From: Coriobacteriaceae bacterium
GTDB taxonomy: Bacteria > Actinomycetota > Coriobacteriia > Coriobacteriales > Coriobacteriaceae
Direction: 5' to 3'
Length of the DNA stretch: 64,000 nt
Assembly (NCBI GenBank): GCA_025992855.1
Contig: DAJPGB010000001.1
Location: 868,001-932,000 of the forward strand
The notes beneath the pieces were generated by a model. That model made no database searches. It had not been told where the DNA came from and was given only the letters and a program-made list of their open reading frames with translations. The stretch's first letter is position 1. Each line of letters begins with the position of its first letter. Positions 61,003 to 64,000 of this stretch are shown here, one piece after another. The position numbers and the translations under genes were made by a program.

Positions 61003-61152
61003 TTTGGCGCTTGATTGACCTTGTGCAATCGAGGCAGCGATAGGCTATGGGTTATTTCCCTCAAGGTGCGCCGCGTGTAATTTGCCCGAGGCGTGGGCCG
61101 ATAGCGTATCATTATCTCTTGCTTGTTTGCACTGCTCAGGGAGGGGCCGCGC

Positions 61153-62406
61153 ATGGCGCAGGAACACGATCTGTTTGATGACATTATCGAGATCAGCAAG
61201 GGTTTCGACTTTCTTAAAAACCCGCTTGGCGGTGTGACCGATGCACTCGATCCGTCGGCGCCGCAGTGGAATCCTGCCGACTACAAGGAGCGTCCGCGCG
61301 GTAACACCATTCCGTGCCTGACCTGCAAAAACGAAAAGAGCGGCTGCACCGCGTGCATGGACGTGTGCCCGGTCAACGCTATCGAGGTCGAGGAAGACGC
61401 CATCGAGATTCTCGACTCCTGTCGCAAGTGCGGCCTGTGCGCCGCTGCCTGCCCGACGGAGGCGATCATCTCTCCGCGCCTTGCACCCAAAAACGTCTAC
61501 GACGACATTGTCTCGGCGGCTACGAGCCACGAGACCGCCTACGTCACCTGCACGCGTGCCCTTAAGCGCATGCCGCGCGAGAACGAGGTCGTCGTCGCCT
61601 GCGTGGGCGATATTACGGCAGAGACTTGGTTTTCGGTACTGGCGGACTATCCCAACGTGAGTGTGTACCTGCCGTTGGGCGTGTGCGACAAATGCCGCAA
61701 CACCGGCGGTGAGGACATTCTGGGCGAGGCCATTGCCACTGCCGAGGAGTGGGCCGGTACGGGCATGGGCCTGGAGGTCGACCCCAAGAGCCTCAAATGC
61801 CATAAGCGCCGCGAGTACGAGCGCAAGGAGTACATGGATAAGATTGCCCGCACCACGGGCCTAACCGTGACTAAGCTCAACCCGGCGACTGCGGCACTGG
61901 CCTCGGTGACGCAGAAGTTGAAGGCCCACCGTCACCAGATCACGCAGCTCGAGCGCACGCTCAACACCATGTGCGGCACCACGACGACTAAGCGTCGCCG
62001 TTCGCTTACGCACGGACGCCAACTGGTGCTCTCGACGTTGCAAAACCACCCCGAGCTTGCCCAGAACATGCAGGTGAGCACGCCGGAATGCGATTTTGAC
62101 AAGTGCACGTCGTGCGGCGAATGCGTCAACGTGTGCCCCACGTTTGCCTGCGATTTGGTGGGAAGCGGTCGCTTTGCACTGGAGTCCACGTATTGCCTAG
62201 GTTGCGGAGCCTGCGTCAAGGTGTGCCCCGAGCATGCGCTTAAGTTGGTTGAGCATGATGCATCCAACCTGGTCGTCGTCGATCCCGAGGCCGAGGAAAA
62301 GGCTGCCCAGAAGGCCAAGGCTCACGAAGAAGCTGAGAAGGTCAAGGCCGAGGCAAAGGCCAAGCTGGACAAGATGCTCGACCAGGTGGAAAAGCTCGCG
62401 GACTAG
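61153..62406 (+). CDS. Multi-cluster 4Fe-4S ferredoxin-type protein
   Basis: 417 residues with two pairs of [4Fe-4S] motifs: near the N-terminus CTACMDVCP and CRKCGLCAAACP, and near the C-terminus CTSCGECVNVCP and CLGCGACVKVCP. The linker has additional Cys (e.g. GVCDKCRNTG) and a long Lys/Arg-rich helical stretch; the C-terminus is a Lys/Ala/Glu coiled tail. Probably a soluble electron carrier or redox subunit for a fermentative enzyme; the partner is unknown. ATG 61153 with GGGAGGGG at 61138-61145; an earlier ATG (61123) lacks a site. Confidence 0.85.
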   Translation: MAQEHDLFDDIIEISKGFDFLKNPLGGVTDALDPSAPQWNPADYKERPRGNTIPCLTCKNEKSGCTACMDVCPVNAIEVEEDAIEILDSCRKCGLCAAACPTEAIISPRLAPKNVYDDIVSAATSHETAYVTCTRALKRMPRENEVVVACVGDITAETWFSVLADYPNVSVYLPLGVCDKCRNTGGEDILGEAIATAEEWAGTGMGLEVDPKSLKCHKRREYERKEYMDKIARTTGLTVTKLNPATAALASVTQKLKAHRHQITQLERTLNTMCGTTTTKRRRSLTHGRQLVLSTLQNHPELAQNMQVSTPECDFDKCTSCGECVNVCPTFACDLVGSGRFALESTYCLGCGACVKVCPEHALKLVEHDASNLVVVDPEAEEKAAQKAKAHEEAEKVKAEAKAKLDKMLDQVEKLAD

Positions 62407-62519
62407 TCAGCGAGCTCTATCTCTGCTTCATTTGCGCCGCCGTGGTGTCCGGATTCGCCCGGATGCTGCGGCGGCGCTATACTTATACTGTTTGAAGTAC
62501 TGTACCAAAAGGAGCTGTC

Positions 62520-63596
<1,077 letters not shown>

Positions 63597-63607
63597 GGAC
63601 GACGCAT

Positions 63608-63991
63608 ATGTTTAAATATGGCAAAAAAGCTGGCTACATGGGTATTGCGCTGCTCGTACTTGCGGTGATTCCGCTGGTGGTCGCAGCGTGTGTTATCCCC
63701 AACATTGGTCCTGAGGTGGCAACAAAGTTTAATGCCGCCGGCGAGGCGACGCGCTGGGGCAAGAGCTACGAGTTGCTGGCGTTGCCGGTGCTCAACTTGC
63801 TGCTGAGCGTGGCGACGTACTTTACGGCGGGACGCCAGGCAAAGAACAATGATGACTCCGCCGCCATGGCGCGCATCGTGTGCGAACGCTACCTGCGTAA
63901 CGGTTGCATCACGGGTGTGTTCCTCAACGTGATCAACGTCTACTTTATGTATTCGGCGATTACCGGTATGGGCTTTGGCCTGGGCTTTTAG
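63608..63991 (+). CDS. Small membrane protein with DUF1648-like N-terminus
   Basis: 127 residues, three or four hydrophobic segments. The first part (LVLAVIPLVVAACVIPNIGPEVATKFNAAGEATRWGKSYELL) has the P-x-x-x-x-H/N-x-x-x-x-G-x-x-x-x-W-(G/S)-K pattern of DUF1648/SdpI N-termini, without a clear second SdpI half. ATG 63608 with GGACGACGC, weak. It could be an immunity-like or envelope-sensing protein. Complete within the window, 12 bp after ychF, so probably co-transcribed. Confidence 0.75.
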   Translation: MFKYGKKAGYMGIALLVLAVIPLVVAACVIPNIGPEVATKFNAAGEATRWGKSYELLALPVLNLLLSVATYFTAGRQAKNNDDSAAMARIVCERYLRNGCITGVFLNVINVYFMYSAITGMGFGLGF

Positions 63992-64000
63992 CTTGCGCCT

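Overview
The window is high-GC bacterial DNA that fits a gut member of the Coriobacteriia, most likely Collinsella or a close relative. The clues are a GatCAB amidotransferase, LPxTG pili with class C sortases, a tmRNA whose tag reads DNNSSFEPMALAA, a type III glutamine synthetase, a methionine synthase whose reactivation domain is a separate gene, and a MurT-GatD cell-wall amidation enzyme. The genus is inferred from gene content; no database was searched.

Layout. 1-7.1 kb: end of an ABC exporter ATPase, a family-unassigned protein, molybdenum-cofactor genes (moaA and a moaC-mobB fusion), an MFS permease and a HAD phosphatase. 7.1-18 kb: accessory region with a complete pilus operon (small secreted leader ORF, 1022-aa tip or adhesin pilin, 589-aa backbone pilin, sortase), then wreckage (3' end of a GH4 glycosidase, 3' end of another pilin), a tiny membrane protein, an unassigned DNA-binding protein and a second sortase. 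18-21.6 kb: gatC-gatA-gatB. 21.6-32.1 kb: DUF4143-type ATPase, AraC regulator divergent from a heterodimeric ABC exporter, a DUF6110-like protein with a P1B-type ATPase, a toxin-antitoxin pair and a hypothetical protein. 32.3-33.6 kb: tmRNA followed by a 212-bp tandem repeat and an array of hairpins with a ~62-bp period. 33.6-42.3 kb: patatin-like lipase, rplM-rpsI, glmM, a glucose-type EIIA, nagB, a 999-aa SARP/BTAD regulator, yhbY. 42.5-49.4 kb (minus strand): methyltransferase, DUF711 protein, and a metF / metH-activation / metH operon. 49.8-57 kb: glnN, a small inverted-repeat element, tRNA-Glu, and a minus-strand operon of two repeat-rich proteins plus a fused murT-gatD. 57.3-64 kb: three consecutive iron-type alcohol/glycerol dehydrogenases, a multi-cluster ferredoxin, ychF and a small membrane protein.

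How they work together. The pilus operon encodes its own assembly sortase. glmM, EIIA and nagB are consistent with amino-sugar and sugar-uptake metabolism, and MurT-GatD acts downstream by amidating lipid II. metF feeds methyl-tetrahydrofolate to metH, which the activation protein keeps reduced. The dehydrogenase cluster probably serves redox balancing and glycerol or alcohol metabolism during fermentation.

The most unusual material is non-coding. Two related elements (21616-21758 and 43546-43679) sit directly behind stop codons. Each has perfect 32-bp outer arms of unrelated sequence, yet both share ACAGTCCT, an inner stem-loop and TGCGGAACTC. Other notable structures are a family of hairpins with covarying arms, a family of terminator-like palindromes with a CAGG loop, the 62-bp hairpin array, and the tandem repeat carrying inverted copies of the tmRNA 3' end.
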